A stretch of DNA of 64,000 nt from Rhizobium sp. Q54 (GTDB taxonomy: Bacteria; Pseudomonadota; Alphaproteobacteria; Micropepsales; Micropepsaceae), in assembly GCA_945882615.1 (NCBI GenBank), contig CAMCWK010000009.1, positions 22,524-86,523 of the forward strand. Direction: 5' to 3'. Shown here one piece after another: positions 8,924-17,699 of this stretch. A program made the position numbers and the translations under genes. Position 1 is the first letter of the stretch; each line of letters starts with the position of its first letter. The notes under the pieces were generated by a model that did no database searches, was not told the DNA's origin, and saw only the letters and a list, made by a program, of their open reading frames with translations.

Positions 8924-9605
8924 TTCGGCTTCGGGCGACCTTCTGATCGACGTGAATGGCGAGACGCTGCTGCTGGACGCTTGCGGCGCAGCCTATTCCA
9001 GCGCCCATGACACGCTGATCTTCTCGGACCTGCATTTCGAGAAGGGCAGTTCCTATGCGAGGCGCCGCCAGTTCCTGCCGCCCTATGACACCACCAGCAC
9101 GCTGCTGCGCATGACGCGCGCCATCGCCCGCCACAAGCCGGCGCGGGTGATCGCGCTGGGCGATTCCTTTCACGATGCGGGGGCTGGCGACCGGCTGGGG
9201 CCCGAAGAGCGCGGCATGCTGGAAGCACTGGGTGCGGCGGCGCGCTTTGTCTGGATCACGGGCAACCACGATCCCCATCCCCCAGCCTGGCTGGCGGGCG
9301 AGATCGCCGAGACCTTTCGCATGGGCGGGCTGACCCTCCGCCACGAACCGCTCGCCAACTTCGAGCCTGGCGAGGTGGCGGGACACCTGCATCCTTGCGC
9401 CAGCGTCGCCAAATGGGGCCGCAGCGTCCGGCGCCGATGCTTTGTCAGCGACGGCCTGAGGCTGATCCTGCCGTCCTTCGGGGCTTATACCGGGGGGCTG
9501 GATGTGGGCGATGCCGCCATTGCCGGACTGTTTGCCGGCCCGTTCCACGCCTACATGCTGGGACACGCCCGCGTCTATGCGATACCGCGGCGCGCGGTTG
9601 TTTGA
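8904..9605 (+). CDS. pdeM: Ligase-associated DNA damage response endonuclease PdeM
   Basis: A calcineurin-like metallophosphoesterase of 233 residues. The metal-binding motifs appear in order: D42-x-H44 (FSDLHFEKG), GD at 86-87 (ALGDSFHD), GNHD near 120 and a C-terminal GHxH-type motif (AGHLHP). This is the PdeM family, which occurs beside the Lhr-like helicase in ligase-associated repair clusters. ATG at 8904 lies inside the helicase gene; GTG at 8913 is an alternative. Overlap with the helicase indicates co-transcription and probable coupled translation. Its nucleic-acid substrate is inferred from family context. Confidence 0.92.
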   Translation: MRCVLTDSASGDLLIDVNGETLLLDACGAAYSSAHDTLIFSDLHFEKGSSYARRRQFLPPYDTTSTLLRMTRAIARHKPARVIALGDSFHDAGAGDRLGPEERGMLEALGAAARFVWITGNHDPHPPAWLAGEIAETFRMGGLTLRHEPLANFEPGEVAGHLHPCASVAKWGRSVRRRCFVSDGLRLILPSFGAYTGGLDVGDAAIAGLFAGPFHAYMLGHARVYAIPRRAVV

Positions 9606-9741
9606 TTCGGCCGCTTGGCGTCAGGATGTGCATCGCTCCACACCTCGCCCGTCGCCAGGGCTTAATCGTTTAAATCTATCTGGTTGCGTGTTGCCGGATC
9701 GAGATGTGGATTATTTTCCGGCGCTGTGATATTCATTTCAT

Positions 9742-10743
9742 ATGCATCCGAATACGCGGACGGCCTTGCGAGTTGCAGTCGTCCCGTTTGAGAACCCCAG
9801 CCTCGCGCTCGGCGTTCTGCAACTCGGCACGTCCATAGGACTTTATCTGGCAACCATCGCAGCGATGTATTGGTCGCTTCAGGTTTCCTATTGGCTGACA
9901 CTTGCCCTTGCCTTTCCCGCCAGCGGCTTTCTTGTGCGAACTTTCATCGTACAACATGACTGCGGGCATGGCTCGTTCCTGAGATCGCCGCTGGCCAATA
10001 ACGTCATTGGCGCAGTGTGTGGTGTCCTGACCCTTGCACCCTATTGGAGCTGGCGGCGTCAGCACGCGCAGCACCATGCCAACTGGAACAATCTTGATCG
10101 TCGCGAGTCGGGCGCTGACATCTATTCCACCTGTCTCACCGTGAAGGAGTATCGCGCCTATACGCCGTGGCAGCGCCTGCTTTATCGGCTGCCGCGACAC
10201 CCGGCGCTCGCGCACATTGTATTCCCGCCACTGATATTCGCGCTTCTGTACCGTTTCCCCTTTGATATGCCGAGCAGTTGGACGGCCGAGCGGCGCTCCG
10301 TCGTCATGACCAATATCGCCATCCTTTTCTGGGTGGTTGGGCTTGGTCTGTTGTTGGGCTTCACCTCGGTATTGCTTGTGCATTTACCGGTCATCGCGAT
10401 CACGACGATCTGCGGCGTTTGGCTATTCTCGGTGCAGCACCGTTTCGACACGGCGCGCTGGCTGCGCCAGGGAGACTGGAGCTTTCACGAAGCGTCCCTG
10501 CGGGGCACTTCATATCTGAGACTGCCCAGGGTGCTGCAATGGCTTACCGGCAATATCGGCTTCCATCATATTCATCATCTGGCGCCACGAGTTCCGAACT
10601 ACCGCCTGGAGGCGTGCTACGCCAGCGATTCTCTTTTACAGGTGGGAAACCCGCAGTCGCTGAGAAGCGGCTTGGGTGCGACACGCCTCACCCTTTGGGA
10701 TGAAGAACGCCAACAGCTGGTGCCCTTCAAGGCCGCGCAATAG
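9742..10743 (+). CDS. Fatty acid desaturase family membrane protein
   Basis: A 333-residue di-iron membrane desaturase. The three histidine boxes are HDCGH (72-76), HAQHH (108-112) and HHIHH (275-279). Hydrophobic pairs of helices lie near residues 25-70 and 180-225. This arrangement is that of the PF00487 acyl-lipid desaturases, which introduce double bonds into membrane-bound fatty acyl chains. It stands alone, with an AT-rich 136-base leader (9606-9741) that probably carries its promoter. No ferredoxin or reductase partner is adjacent. Regiospecificity cannot be read from sequence, and a carotenoid or sphingolipid hydroxylase is a less likely alternative. Confidence 0.9.
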   Translation: MHPNTRTALRVAVVPFENPSLALGVLQLGTSIGLYLATIAAMYWSLQVSYWLTLALAFPASGFLVRTFIVQHDCGHGSFLRSPLANNVIGAVCGVLTLAPYWSWRRQHAQHHANWNNLDRRESGADIYSTCLTVKEYRAYTPWQRLLYRLPRHPALAHIVFPPLIFALLYRFPFDMPSSWTAERRSVVMTNIAILFWVVGLGLLLGFTSVLLVHLPVIAITTICGVWLFSVQHRFDTARWLRQGDWSFHEASLRGTSYLRLPRVLQWLTGNIGFHHIHHLAPRVPNYRLEACYASDSLLQVGNPQSLRSGLGATRLTLWDEERQQLVPFKAAQ

Positions 10744-10827
10744 CTATTCTAAATCTTGCGGAAGCCGTGGCTGTTGCGGATGCAGTGACACGCAAAACCC
10801 CTCGGCAGCACGCTGAGGCCGCCGGGA

Positions 10828-11589
10828 TCACGCCGGCCGTCTGAACAGTACCGACGATATCCAGCCCAGCAGCATTGCCATGAAAACGCAGATCAGGCCG
10901 TAGGCCAGCGGGGCGTTGTTCGCCAGATTGAACAGCCGCCGCTCGATCCCGGTCTGGTCGATGAAGAGCGGCGTGGACTGGGCGCTCACCACCTCGCCAT
11001 CGCGGAACAGATAGACTTCCACATTATACTGTCCGCGCGCCACGGCGGCGGGCACCGGCACACGGGTGCGAAACAGCGTCTCGCTGAGGAAATCGATGGT
11101 GCCGGGTGCTTCCTTGTACAGCCCGTCCTCTTGCAGGTGCCGCAAGGCTGCCTCGCGGAAAGGGCGGGCATCGTGATGACTGCCGACGGCGCCAGGCTGG
11201 AGATGCTCGATGCCCACGCCATGGCGGGTCAGGACCCGGGGCGGGGCGATGCGGTCCACCGGTTCGGTGCTGGCGAGATAATAGTAGCTGGGCATGCCAT
11301 CGAACTTGGCGGAATCCCGGTTGACCCAGATGCCCGCGACGCGGTCACGGCGGCGCACGGTCAGGAGCGTGTTCGGACCGCGCACCACCACCGCGATGGC
11401 GCGTCCCTCGGCTTTCTCGGCCCGCTCGATGGCGCCGAACACCACGATGTCGGTGCCGGTATAATTGGAGGTGATCTCGATGATGTCCTGGCTGATGCCG
11501 GACACCAGGTCTTCGGCCCGGGCGGCGCCGGCCATTCCCGTCACACCGAGTCCCATTGACACCAGCAAACCGAAAAGGGCGCGCTTCAT
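10828..11589 (-). CDS. TIGR02186-family exported membrane-anchored protein
   Basis: 253 residues with an N-terminal signal sequence (cleavage after about residue 25, ..GAARA/ED) and one C-terminal membrane helix (about 228-247) ending FRRPA. The periplasmic region contains VVVRGP and a YYYLASTEP segment. I recognise the pattern as the alphaproteobacterial TIGR02186 family, whose role is unknown but which commonly sits beside TauE/SafE exporters. The start overlaps the stop of the TauE gene by 4 bases, so the pair is one translation-coupled unit. A role in export or periplasmic handling of the TauE substrate is inference. Confidence 0.82.
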   Translation of the reverse strand: MKRALFGLLVSMGLGVTGMAGAARAEDLVSGISQDIIEITSNYTGTDIVVFGAIERAEKAEGRAIAVVVRGPNTLLTVRRRDRVAGIWVNRDSAKFDGMPSYYYLASTEPVDRIAPPRVLTRHGVGIEHLQPGAVGSHHDARPFREAALRHLQEDGLYKEAPGTIDFLSETLFRTRVPVPAAVARGQYNVEVYLFRDGEVVSAQSTPLFIDQTGIERRLFNLANNAPLAYGLICVFMAMLLGWISSVLFRRPA

Positions 11590-12503
11590 GGCGCCCCCAG
11601 GGTCAGGCTGTAGACGTCACGCGGATTGGCGACCAGCCCCCACAGAAGTCCCAGGCACACGCTCAGCACCACCACCGCCAGCAGCAGGCGCAGCTGTTCG
11701 CCGCGCAACTTGGAACCGGCCCGCACGCCCAATTGCGCCCCCACCACGCCGCCAATCACCAGCAGCAGCGCCAGCACAATGTCGACCGAATGGTTGCTGG
11801 TGGCCTGCAGCACGGTGGTGACGGCGGTCAGCGCGATGATCTGGACCAGCGAGGTGCCCATCACCACATTGGTGGGCATGCGCAGCAGATAGATCATCGC
11901 CGGCACGATAATGAAGCCGCCGCCGATGCCCATGATGGCGCCCAGCGCGCCCACGAAGAAGCCCAGCGCGATCGGCGGGATGACGCTGATATAGAGACGC
12001 GACTGGCGGAACCGCATCTTCAGCGGCAGCCGGTGAATCCAGACATGATTGACGGGGCGGGAGGAGGGCGCCACGCCGCTGCGATAGGCTTTGAGCGTCG
12101 TCAGGCTCTCGCGCAGCATGATGGTGCCGATGCTGCCCAGCATGATCACATAGGTCAGCGACACGATCAGGTCCATCTGGCCCTGGCGGCGCATCAGCGC
12201 GAACAGCCACACGCCCAGCACCGTGCCGACCAGGCCGCCCGCCACCATGACGCCCGCCATGGTGAAATCGATCGCCCCCTTTCGCCATTGCGCCAGCGCC
12301 CCCGACATGGACGAGGCGGTGACATGGCTGAGGGTGGTGGCGACCGCCACGGTGGAGGGAATGCCGGAAAAGACCAGCAGCGGCGTCATCAGGAAGCCGC
12401 CGCCCACGCCGAACATGCCGGACAGGAAGCCCACGCCCAGTCCCAGCCCGATCATCACGAGCCAGTAGACGGACATCTCGGCGACAGGAAGGTAGATTTC
12501 CAT
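11586..12503 (-). CDS. TauE/SafE-family sulfite/organosulfonate exporter
   Basis: 305 residues with about eight membrane helices in two repeats. The repeat signatures are GMFGVGGGFLMTPLL in the first half and GAIMGIGGGFIIVPAM in the second, both characteristic of PF01925. Members export sulfite, sulfoacetate or similar anions. Substrate is not determinable here because no sulfur-oxidation genes are in the window. The downstream TIGR02186 protein overlaps its stop by 4 bases. The start ATG is at 12503. Confidence 0.88.
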   Translation of the reverse strand: MEIYLPVAEMSVYWLVMIGLGLGVGFLSGMFGVGGGFLMTPLLVFSGIPSTVAVATTLSHVTASSMSGALAQWRKGAIDFTMAGVMVAGGLVGTVLGVWLFALMRRQGQMDLIVSLTYVIMLGSIGTIMLRESLTTLKAYRSGVAPSSRPVNHVWIHRLPLKMRFRQSRLYISVIPPIALGFFVGALGAIMGIGGGFIIVPAMIYLLRMPTNVVMGTSLVQIIALTAVTTVLQATSNHSVDIVLALLLVIGGVVGAQLGVRAGSKLRGEQLRLLLAVVVLSVCLGLLWGLVANPRDVYSLTLGAP

Positions 12504-12615
12504 CTAACGCTTGTCTTGGGCTTGCGGAGGCGTGGCGGGGCGTTCAGGGGACTATAAGCCCACATCACGCGCTGCCGCTACGCTGTCGCCACGGAGCTAA
12601 AACACTGCTTGCGTG

Positions 12616-15009
12616 TTAGCCGAGATCGGCGGGCTCGGGCGGCACATTGGCGCTGCGGTTGAGCGCTGCGGCATGGAAGGTGCCGGCGGACTTGGTCGCC
12701 GTTGCCCGGTCGCTGTCGCTGAGCTGGGTTTGCAGCACCGCGATGCGCGACTTGGATTCGGCGTCGCCCGAGGCGGCGGCGATGGAATACCACTTGTAGG
12801 CGTCCAGCAGGCTCTGGGGCACGCCGTCGCCGCGTTCATACAGGACCGCCAGGTTGAACTGGGAATCCGACAGGCCCAGCGCGGCGGCCTTGGCGAACCA
12901 GCGCGCCGCTTCGGCCATGTTCTTCTTGCCCGGCGCGCCGCTGGCGTGCGCAACGGCCAGATTGTGCATCGCCTTGCGGTTGCCCTGGTTGGCGGACCGT
13001 TCATACCATTGCGCCGCGCGGGCGCCATCGGCCGGAACACCCTGGCCGCGTTCATACATGGTGCCGAGCCGATACTGCGCCACCGCCTGACCCTTTTCCG
13101 ATGCCTGGGTCAGGAAGCGCACGGCGTCGGGCAGGTTGATGGGCGAGCCGTTGGTGCCGTCCAGCGCCCGAAGGCCCAGGATGGTCAGGGCGACCGGATT
13201 GCCGGCATTGGCCATCTGGATGACGCGTTCGACGCCGGGGGCGCGCGCGCCTTGCGGCGCGTCGGGCACCCGATTGACCGGCGCGTCGCGCACGTCGCGC
13301 TGCTGCATCGGCGGGGCGGCGTTCGGCGGGCCTTCCGGTTCGGAGCGCGCCGAGGTGAAGTCTTCGGCATTGCCCGGGGCATCGGCCTGGGGCGCGACCA
13401 CGAACTGGGTGTCGTCGCTGCTGGGTGGTTCGGGCACCGAATAGGTCGGGCCGGTATCGCCAGCGGGGCGGGTGGCGGTCTGGTCCCCCGCAGGAGTGCC
13501 GCGCTGGGTCATCATCAGGCCGACGGCCAGCGCCAGCACGGTGATCAGCGCCAGGGCGGCGGGAATGATGTAGCGCGGGCGCGGCTTTTCTTCGCCTTCG
13601 GCAGCGGGGGCGCGGTTCCAGCGCAGGCCGGCAAAACGGCCGCGGCGTTCGGTTTCAGCCTGTTCCGAGGCGGCGCGGGCCGAGCGGCGGGCCTGGGTGA
13701 GGAAATTGTCAGCTTCCGGCGTTTCGAACGTGTCGGCGAATTCGGGGCTGAATTCCTGTGCCGGCGCGAAGGGATCGGGGGAGCCAGGTTCCGGGGGAAT
13801 GTCAAAAGCAAAGCCGGGCGGCGCCTGGGGCGGCGCAAACGCGTCCTGATAGGGGGCTTCCGCAAAGGGCGGGGCTTCAAAGGCGCTGGGCGCGGGGGGC
13901 GGGGCTTCGAAGGCAGGCGGCTCCGGCGAGCGCAGCTTGGTGCGCATTTCGGCCACCAGATCGGTGTGATCCTTCTCCAGCGACTCCAGCCGGTGCGACA
14001 AGGCCTGCATCGAGGCGTCGAACTGGGCCTTGGGATCGTAATTCTCCAGCCGCTCGGCGATGCCGCTGACCGAATGTTCGATGGAATCCAGCCGACGCTC
14101 GAAGGCGGCGTCGGGCAGGCGCATTTCCAGCCGGGCGATGGAATCTTCCAGCCGGTTGATGGATTCCTCGGTCTGGCCAAAGCGGCGCTGGTTCTCGACC
14201 TGGTCGGTGGCGCGCTGGTTGGCGGACGCCTCGATCTTTTCCAGCGCATGGTCGAGGGCGTTGGTGTTGAACTGGGCGGTCTTTTCGGCCGCCGCCAGGC
14301 GCTGTTCGGCGGCTTCGGTGCGCACGATCAGCAACTTGTGATTGTCTTCGGCGTCCACCCGGCCCTGGCCGACGCGCGCCGCCAGCTGTTCCAGATTGCC
14401 GGTGAGCTGGGTGACCTGGTCGGCCGAATTGTTGGCGGTGGCGGTGATCTGGTCGGCCAGGCGCGACAGGCCCTGATGCAGCGCCTTGACGGCTTCCTTG
14501 ATGCCGGTGTCGGCGTTGCTGCGCTCCAGCCGTTCCAGCCGCTCGTTCAGCGCCATCACATTCAGGCCCAGCTGGTCGAAGGCCTGGGCCTGCTCGCGGG
14601 CGGAGATGTTGATCTCCTGGGCGGTGCGGGAAATGACGCGGTTGCTTTCGCTGTGGGTGCGCTCGCTGGAATCGATGCGGCGGCCCAGGCCCCGGAGCTG
14701 GTCCTCGATACGGCGCCAGGCGTCGTTTGATTCGTGCTCGCTGCGGTTGACCCGCGCCATCATGTCTTCGGTATCGCGCCGGCTGTTGGCGGATGGAGGC
14801 AGGCCCCAGCTGTCCAGGGGCGCCCCGGTCGGAGCCCGGTTCTCATAGGCCATGGGGGGGATTTCCTCCTCCATGCCTGAAAAACTGCGCAAAATGCGGC
14901 GGGTGAGCCATTCCCCGACCGATAGGCCCTCGCGCCGGGCAGCCGCACGGGCAGCTTCCCGCGCTTCTGGCGGGATACCGGCAACATTCCAGGGAAGCTC
15001 TGCGCGCAT
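12616..15009 (-). CDS. PodJ-like polar localisation protein with coiled coil and Sel1 repeats
   Basis: A 797-residue, single-span protein. A basic N-terminal region (about 1-50) is followed by a long alanine/glutamate-rich coiled coil (about 75-330) and a proline/phenylalanine/alanine-rich linker (330-430). One membrane helix (about 480-502) leads into a periplasmic part with four Sel1-type repeats (about 600-780, for example AQYRLGTMYERGQGV and DSQFNLAVLYERGDGV). This order is that of Caulobacter PodJ, an organiser of pole development. The C-terminal peptidoglycan-binding domain of classical PodJ is absent. It is a single gene with opposite-strand shadows only. Confidence 0.72.
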   Translation of the reverse strand: MRAELPWNVAGIPPEAREAARAAARREGLSVGEWLTRRILRSFSGMEEEIPPMAYENRAPTGAPLDSWGLPPSANSRRDTEDMMARVNRSEHESNDAWRRIEDQLRGLGRRIDSSERTHSESNRVISRTAQEINISAREQAQAFDQLGLNVMALNERLERLERSNADTGIKEAVKALHQGLSRLADQITATANNSADQVTQLTGNLEQLAARVGQGRVDAEDNHKLLIVRTEAAEQRLAAAEKTAQFNTNALDHALEKIEASANQRATDQVENQRRFGQTEESINRLEDSIARLEMRLPDAAFERRLDSIEHSVSGIAERLENYDPKAQFDASMQALSHRLESLEKDHTDLVAEMRTKLRSPEPPAFEAPPPAPSAFEAPPFAEAPYQDAFAPPQAPPGFAFDIPPEPGSPDPFAPAQEFSPEFADTFETPEADNFLTQARRSARAASEQAETERRGRFAGLRWNRAPAAEGEEKPRPRYIIPAALALITVLALAVGLMMTQRGTPAGDQTATRPAGDTGPTYSVPEPPSSDDTQFVVAPQADAPGNAEDFTSARSEPEGPPNAAPPMQQRDVRDAPVNRVPDAPQGARAPGVERVIQMANAGNPVALTILGLRALDGTNGSPINLPDAVRFLTQASEKGQAVAQYRLGTMYERGQGVPADGARAAQWYERSANQGNRKAMHNLAVAHASGAPGKKNMAEAARWFAKAAALGLSDSQFNLAVLYERGDGVPQSLLDAYKWYSIAAASGDAESKSRIAVLQTQLSDSDRATATKSAGTFHAAALNRSANVPPEPADLG

Positions 15010-15155
15010 TTCGACTCACTGGCACCACGCACCCGCTATAGAAGGTACCGGGGGCAAGATATAGTGTAAAGGAATGTTGACGATGCGAGCGGCGGGGGCG
15101 CCATTTCTGTGTTCAATCATACACAGATACTTGGACCTATACGCTTAACCGGGTG

Positions 15156-15812
15156 TTACCGGGCCCCGGTCGCACCGCGCAGGCGCAAGGGGTCTGGCGC
15201 GGGCGGCTGCGGCACGGCGCTCGCGGCGGCCGGGCTCTCAAATGGCGTGGCTGTGGTGGCCGGACCTTCCGGCTTGGGCGGCGGCAGTCCCAGATCGGTG
15301 GAGAAAAGCAGGGCGACATAGACCGTGTCGGCATTCACCGCGGCGCCCACCCCGGCATGATCATAGTTGGCAAAGGCCATATTCTCCCGGTGGGGCGTGC
15401 TTTTCATCCATTCGTCCAGGAAGCGCTTGGCGAAGTCGTTGACCACCACGCCCCCCTGCTTGGTGTAATGCTGCGCCGCAAGATTTTCGCCCAGCAAGCC
15501 CTGCCACATCGCATCCTGTTTCATCAGGATCGTGGCGCTGGTGGCGCCATCGGGCGCGGTATGGGCGAGATAGTTCTTGGCGGCCATGTCAGCGGCACGG
15601 GCGCGGGCGACCTGGGTCAGCGCCGGATCGATCGCCAGCTTCTTGGCCTTGGGGTCCAGTCTCTGACGCTGCTCTTCCACCAGGATGGCGATGCGCATTT
15701 CCAGTGCCGCCATCTGGGTCTTCGGATCGGGCGGCGGCGGAACTTTCGGCACGGTGGCGCAAGCGCCAAGCGCCAGCAAAGCCACAAAGAAAACAAGAGC
15801 GCGATTGAGCAT
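15156..15812 (-). CDS. CAP-domain lipoprotein
   Basis: 218 residues starting with a lipoprotein signal; the lipobox LALGAC places the lipidated Cys at 18. Residues about 50-190 form a CAP/SCP domain with HRENMAFANYDHAGVG near the conserved active-site cleft. A proline/alanine-rich tail follows. The ATG at 15812 overlaps the stop of the upstream thiolase gene (ATGA), so it is probably translated by coupling. Bacterial CAP lipoproteins are envelope proteins of mostly unknown activity. An in-frame open stretch extends further upstream but lies on the thiolase in another frame. Confidence 0.85.
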   Translation of the reverse strand: MLNRALVFFVALLALGACATVPKVPPPPDPKTQMAALEMRIAILVEEQRQRLDPKAKKLAIDPALTQVARARAADMAAKNYLAHTAPDGATSATILMKQDAMWQGLLGENLAAQHYTKQGGVVVNDFAKRFLDEWMKSTPHRENMAFANYDHAGVGAAVNADTVYVALLFSTDLGLPPPKPEGPATTATPFESPAAASAVPQPPAPDPLRLRGATGAR

Positions 15813-17020
15813 CAGGCGGGCAGAATCTCGAACAGGCCGGCCGCGCCCATGCCGCCGCCGATGCACATGGTCACCACACCATACTTGGCGCCGCGCCGCC
15901 GGCCTTCCAGCAGCAGATGGCCGGTCAGGCGCGCGCCCGTCATGCCATAGGGATGGCCGATGGAAATGGCGCCGCCGTTCACGTTGGTCTTTTCCGGGTC
16001 GAGCCCAAGCTTGTCCATGCAATAAAGCGTCTGGCTGGCAAAGGCTTCGTTCAGCTCCCACAGGTCGATGTCGCTGACCTGCAAGCCGTGGCGTGACAGA
16101 AGACGCGGCACCGCGATCACCGGGCCGATGCCCATTTCGTCCGGCTCCACCCCCGCCACCGCGAAGCCGCGGAAGATACCCAGTGGCTTGATGCCCCTCT
16201 TCGCCGCCGCATCGCCGCTCATCACCACACAGGCGCTGGCGCCGTCGGCGAACTGCGAGGCGTTGCCGGCGGTGATGTACTTGCCCTGCGCCACCTGCTG
16301 GCCGCCGGCATGCACGGGCCTCAGCGCCGACAATCCTTCCAGCGTGGTGTCGGCGCGGTTGCATTCGTCGCGATCCACCGTGACATCGACCATGCTTTCG
16401 GCGCCGCTGGCCTTGTCGATCTTTTTCATCTTGGTGGCGAGAGGGACGATCTCGTCGGCATATTTTCCGCTCGCCTGCGCGGCGGCCGTGCGCTGCTGGC
16501 TTTGCAGCGCATATTGGTCCTGACGCGCCCGGCCGATGCCATAGCGTTCGGCCACGATTTCGGCGGTCTCGATCATGGTCATCCACAGCGCCGGATGGGT
16601 CCCCAGCAGATGCTCTTCGGTGAAATTCTTCAGATTGATGCCGCCCATCTGCACCAGCGAGATGGATTCCACGCCCGCGCCGATCGCGACATCCGTGCCG
16701 TCGGTCATGATCTGCTGCGCGGCGCAGGCAATCGCATTCAGGCCGCTGGAACAATAGCGGTTGATGGTGACGCCGGCGGTGGTGACCGGACATTCCGCCC
16801 AAAGGGCGCTTTCGCGCGCGATATTGTTGCCGGTGGCGCCTTCGGGAAAGCCGCAGCCCATATAGACGTCTTCCACTTCGCCCGGCGCGATGCCAGCACG
16901 CGCAATGGCGTGCTTGACGGCATGGCCGCCCATCACCGCGCCATGGGTCTGGTTGAAGCCGCCGCGCACGGATTTGGCGAGGCCGGTTCGTGCGGTGGAA
17001 ACGATGACTGCCTGTTTCAT
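15812..17020 (-). CDS. Thiolase family acetyl-CoA acyltransferase
   Basis: A 402-residue thiolase. The nucleophilic cysteine is C90 (NRYCSSGLN), the base is H356 ([10 protein letters not shown]) and the second cysteine is C386 (CIGGG). These define the two-cysteine, one-histidine active site of degradative or biosynthetic thiolases. Start at 17020 (MKQAVIV) fits the family N-terminus; an in-frame extension upstream has no homology. It could act in beta-oxidation or in acetoacetyl-CoA formation. No other beta-oxidation gene is next to it. Its stop overlaps the start of the CAP lipoprotein gene, an unusual pairing. Confidence 0.9.
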   Translation of the reverse strand: MKQAVIVSTARTGLAKSVRGGFNQTHGAVMGGHAVKHAIARAGIAPGEVEDVYMGCGFPEGATGNNIARESALWAECPVTTAGVTINRYCSSGLNAIACAAQQIMTDGTDVAIGAGVESISLVQMGGINLKNFTEEHLLGTHPALWMTMIETAEIVAERYGIGRARQDQYALQSQQRTAAAQASGKYADEIVPLATKMKKIDKASGAESMVDVTVDRDECNRADTTLEGLSALRPVHAGGQQVAQGKYITAGNASQFADGASACVVMSGDAAAKRGIKPLGIFRGFAVAGVEPDEMGIGPVIAVPRLLSRHGLQVSDIDLWELNEAFASQTLYCMDKLGLDPEKTNVNGGAISIGHPYGMTGARLTGHLLLEGRRRGAKYGVVTMCIGGGMGAAGLFEILPA

Positions 17021-17072
17021 GGAAAAAGCGCCTTTGGTCTGTCGGGCTGACGCCCAGCGAAGCGGACCGAAC

Positions 17073-17618
17073 CTAGCGCTTCGCCCGTTTGGCTGCCAGT
17101 GTCGGGTAGCGCAGCGTGAAGGTGATGGCTCCGGCCAACGCCACGACGCTGACGGCGATACTGGCATAAAGCGGCAATTCGGGGGCGAAGGTCACGGCGC
17201 CATCGGCGATGGCCATCATCGCGAAGGCGGCGACCCACACGCCCGATACAAGATAATTGACCTCGAGGAACAGGCTCTGCGGCCAGCCGGCCTCCTTGGG
17301 GTCCAGCCGCGCATAGTCCACCGAGAAGGGACGTTTCAGCACCAGCGGCACCGCCAGCAGAAGAAACAGCGACACGGCCGCGATAAAGCGCACGGCCGCC
17401 AGCGACAGGTTGGGATCCAGGAACCCGCGCACCAGAGCCAGCAGGCCGAACAGCACAAGACAGCCGATATCTAGCAGCCGCAGCGATGGGCTTTCGACGA
17501 AATCGCGGATGGTGACGACAAAAGCGGCGGCGAACGCCACCCACAGCGCCAGGTCGGCCGACAGGCGCGACAGCAGCGCAAACAGGATGAAGGGCGCGAA
17601 ACCGACGATCAGGTTCAT
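17073..17618 (-). CDS. Multi-spanning membrane protein of unknown function
   Basis: 181 residues with about six hydrophobic segments (near 5-20, 25-40, 48-66, 75-94, 118-140 and 148-168) and a basic C-terminus. I do not recognise the family. A long loop before the fifth helix contains [17 protein letters not shown]. It sits between an exported helical-repeat protein gene upstream and the thiolase downstream on the same strand, but a strong terminator separates it from the former. Confidence 0.7.
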   Translation of the reverse strand: MNLIVGFAPFILFALLSRLSADLALWVAFAAAFVVTIRDFVESPSLRLLDIGCLVLFGLLALVRGFLDPNLSLAAVRFIAAVSLFLLLAVPLVLKRPFSVDYARLDPKEAGWPQSLFLEVNYLVSGVWVAAFAMMAIADGAVTFAPELPLYASIAVSVVALAGAITFTLRYPTLAAKRAKR

Positions 17619-17641
17619 GGGGAACTTATAAAAGAAAAGGC

Positions 17642-17689
17642 CAGATAAAGGAAAAGGCCGGCGCGCGAACGCGCACCGGCCTTTATCTG
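17642..17689 (-). terminator. Strong hairpin terminator with nested outer arms
   Basis: The inner stem pairs 17653-17667 with 17670-17684 (15 bp with one mismatch, tiny loop). On the minus strand it is followed by TTTTCCTTT. Outer arms CAGATAAAGG (17642-17651) and CCTTTATCTG (17680-17689) are also perfect complements and compete with part of the inner stem. It lies 11 bases after the stop of the minus-strand helical-repeat gene and is best read as its rho-independent terminator. Confidence 0.8.
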
Positions 17690-17699
17690 ACGCCTCTTA

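Noticed and set aside
11556..12557. Plus-strand 333-codon frame opposite TauE.
   Set aside because: His/Gln/Arg-rich shadow; the opposite strand has real membrane-protein motifs.
12613..14730. Plus-strand open frame of 705 codons opposite the PodJ-like gene.
   Set aside because: Gly/Arg-rich low-complexity translation mirrors the coding strand's codon bias; no start signal.
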